64,000 nucleotides of DNA from Limnobacter sp. 130 (GTDB lineage: Bacteria; Pseudomonadota; Gammaproteobacteria; Burkholderiales; Burkholderiaceae_B), in assembly GCF_902506325.1 (NCBI RefSeq), contig NZ_LR732328.1:1237071-1301070 (forward strand). Direction: 5' to 3'. The position numbers and the translations under genes are program-made. The notes under the pieces were generated by a model that did not search any database, was not told where the DNA came from, and saw nothing but the letters and a program-made list of their open reading frames with translations. Shown one piece after another: positions 63,685 through 64,000 of the stretch; the first letter of the stretch is position 1; each line of letters starts with the position of its first letter.

Positions 63685-64000
63685 GGAACTCTCCTTGTGA
63701 TTGGTATCAGAATGTCAACTGCGAAAGCTGTTTTTCTTATTGAATTTCCACACATATTTGCGCAGGTGGATGGAGTATCAGCATGCCCGTGATGCGCAGC
63801 AATTGTGGTTTTCCATATACGCAGAAACCGCAGCATTAGCCAATCTGGGGGAAGTTTCAATCAAATAATGTAAGGCGACAAACATCACCAATCGATTAAG
63901 ATTTACTAAGTGAATCAATAAAGAAACTTAAACGAATATTTTTGAGTTTTTTGCGGGAAGGTCTTTAGCCAATCGATACGACTTCGATTGGAAAAAATAA
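63685..64000. promoter_or_regulatory. region upstream of tctC, no gene seen
   Basis: 316 bases up to the window edge. It is AT-rich toward the end. CCAATCGAT occurs at 63888 and 63969, and its complement TCGATTGG at 63984; the last two form an 8-base hairpin. TTAGCCAATC is repeated at 63836 and 63965. These may be binding sites for a regulator or belong to a gene beyond the window. I see no coding region here. Confidence 0.4.

Noticed and set aside
63268-63792. 174-codon plus-strand frame crossing the tctC start
   Set aside because: Mostly antisense to tctC and without supporting features.

Overview
The window looks like a chromosomal segment of a Gram-negative betaproteobacterium of the order Burkholderiales. 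This is inferred from gene content and neighbourhoods: protein-L-isoaspartate methyltransferase next to tolC and waaA-waaC, ilvE next to a small zinc-finger gene and waaF, a Bug-type tripartite tricarboxylate transporter, a three-gene pntAA-pntAB-pntB, and a trimeric-type porin. The moderate GC content and gene set would fit a Limnobacter-like organism, but no marker here proves the genus. I see no prophage, insertion sequence, integrase, CRISPR array or toxin-antitoxin pair; the segment is mostly housekeeping.

Layout. 1-6.2 kb: 3' part of a porin, then lipopolysaccharide core genes (a GT-B-like protein coupled to a GT4 glycosyltransferase, a divergent heptosyltransferase III-like gene, msbA). 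6.2-17.6 kb: dnaE, a flavodoxin-like reductase, a pirin/LysR divergent pair, gluQ, rhlE, a 2-hydroxyacid dehydrogenase, a CsbD protein and a membrane diguanylate cyclase. 17.7-19.8 kb: tRNA-Leu(CAA), queA and an alpha/beta hydrolase. 19.8-25.3 kb: the transhydrogenase operon and a TonB-dependent receptor preceded by a textbook cobalamin riboswitch. 25.4-29.3 kb: Nudix hydrolase, mnmA, glutathione transferase, purB. 29.3-33.1 kb: a five-gene minor pilin operon running toward a convergent PilZ gene. 33.1-42 kb: secF-secD-yajC, msrA, tcdA coupled to a DegS-like protease, a YheT-like hydrolase, a SnoaL-like protein and purU. 42-50.2 kb: a second set of LPS genes (waaF, waaA, waaC, a WaaE-like glycosyltransferase) mixed with ilvE, a TetR regulator, pcm and tolC. 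50.3-57.8 kb: atm1-like ABC exporter, LysR, aspA and gltIJKL, all on the minus strand, which looks like an acidic amino acid uptake and catabolism block. 57.9-64 kb: SDR dehydrogenase, a coiled-coil membrane protein, a YciA-like thioesterase, and tctCBA followed by a GntR/UTRA regulator.

Themes. Envelope biogenesis dominates: LPS inner-core assembly is spread over three places (1-6 kb, 42-43 kb, 47-50 kb), with lipid A-core flipping (msbA), protein export (SecDF-YajC), periplasmic quality control (DegS-like), and outer membrane channels (porin, TolC, BtuB-like). The type IV pilus minor-pilin operon faces a c-di-GMP receptor, and a diguanylate cyclase lies 12 kb away. Several genes begin with TTG or GTG, and stop/start overlaps of 1-20 nt are frequent.

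No clear previously undescribed system is visible. The most worthwhile unusual items are the atypical prepilin-like proteins in the pilin operon, the unassigned GT-B-like gene coupled to the GT4 gene, the B12 leader, and several palindromic or repeated elements in promoter regions (pntAA, gntR, tctC, aspA).
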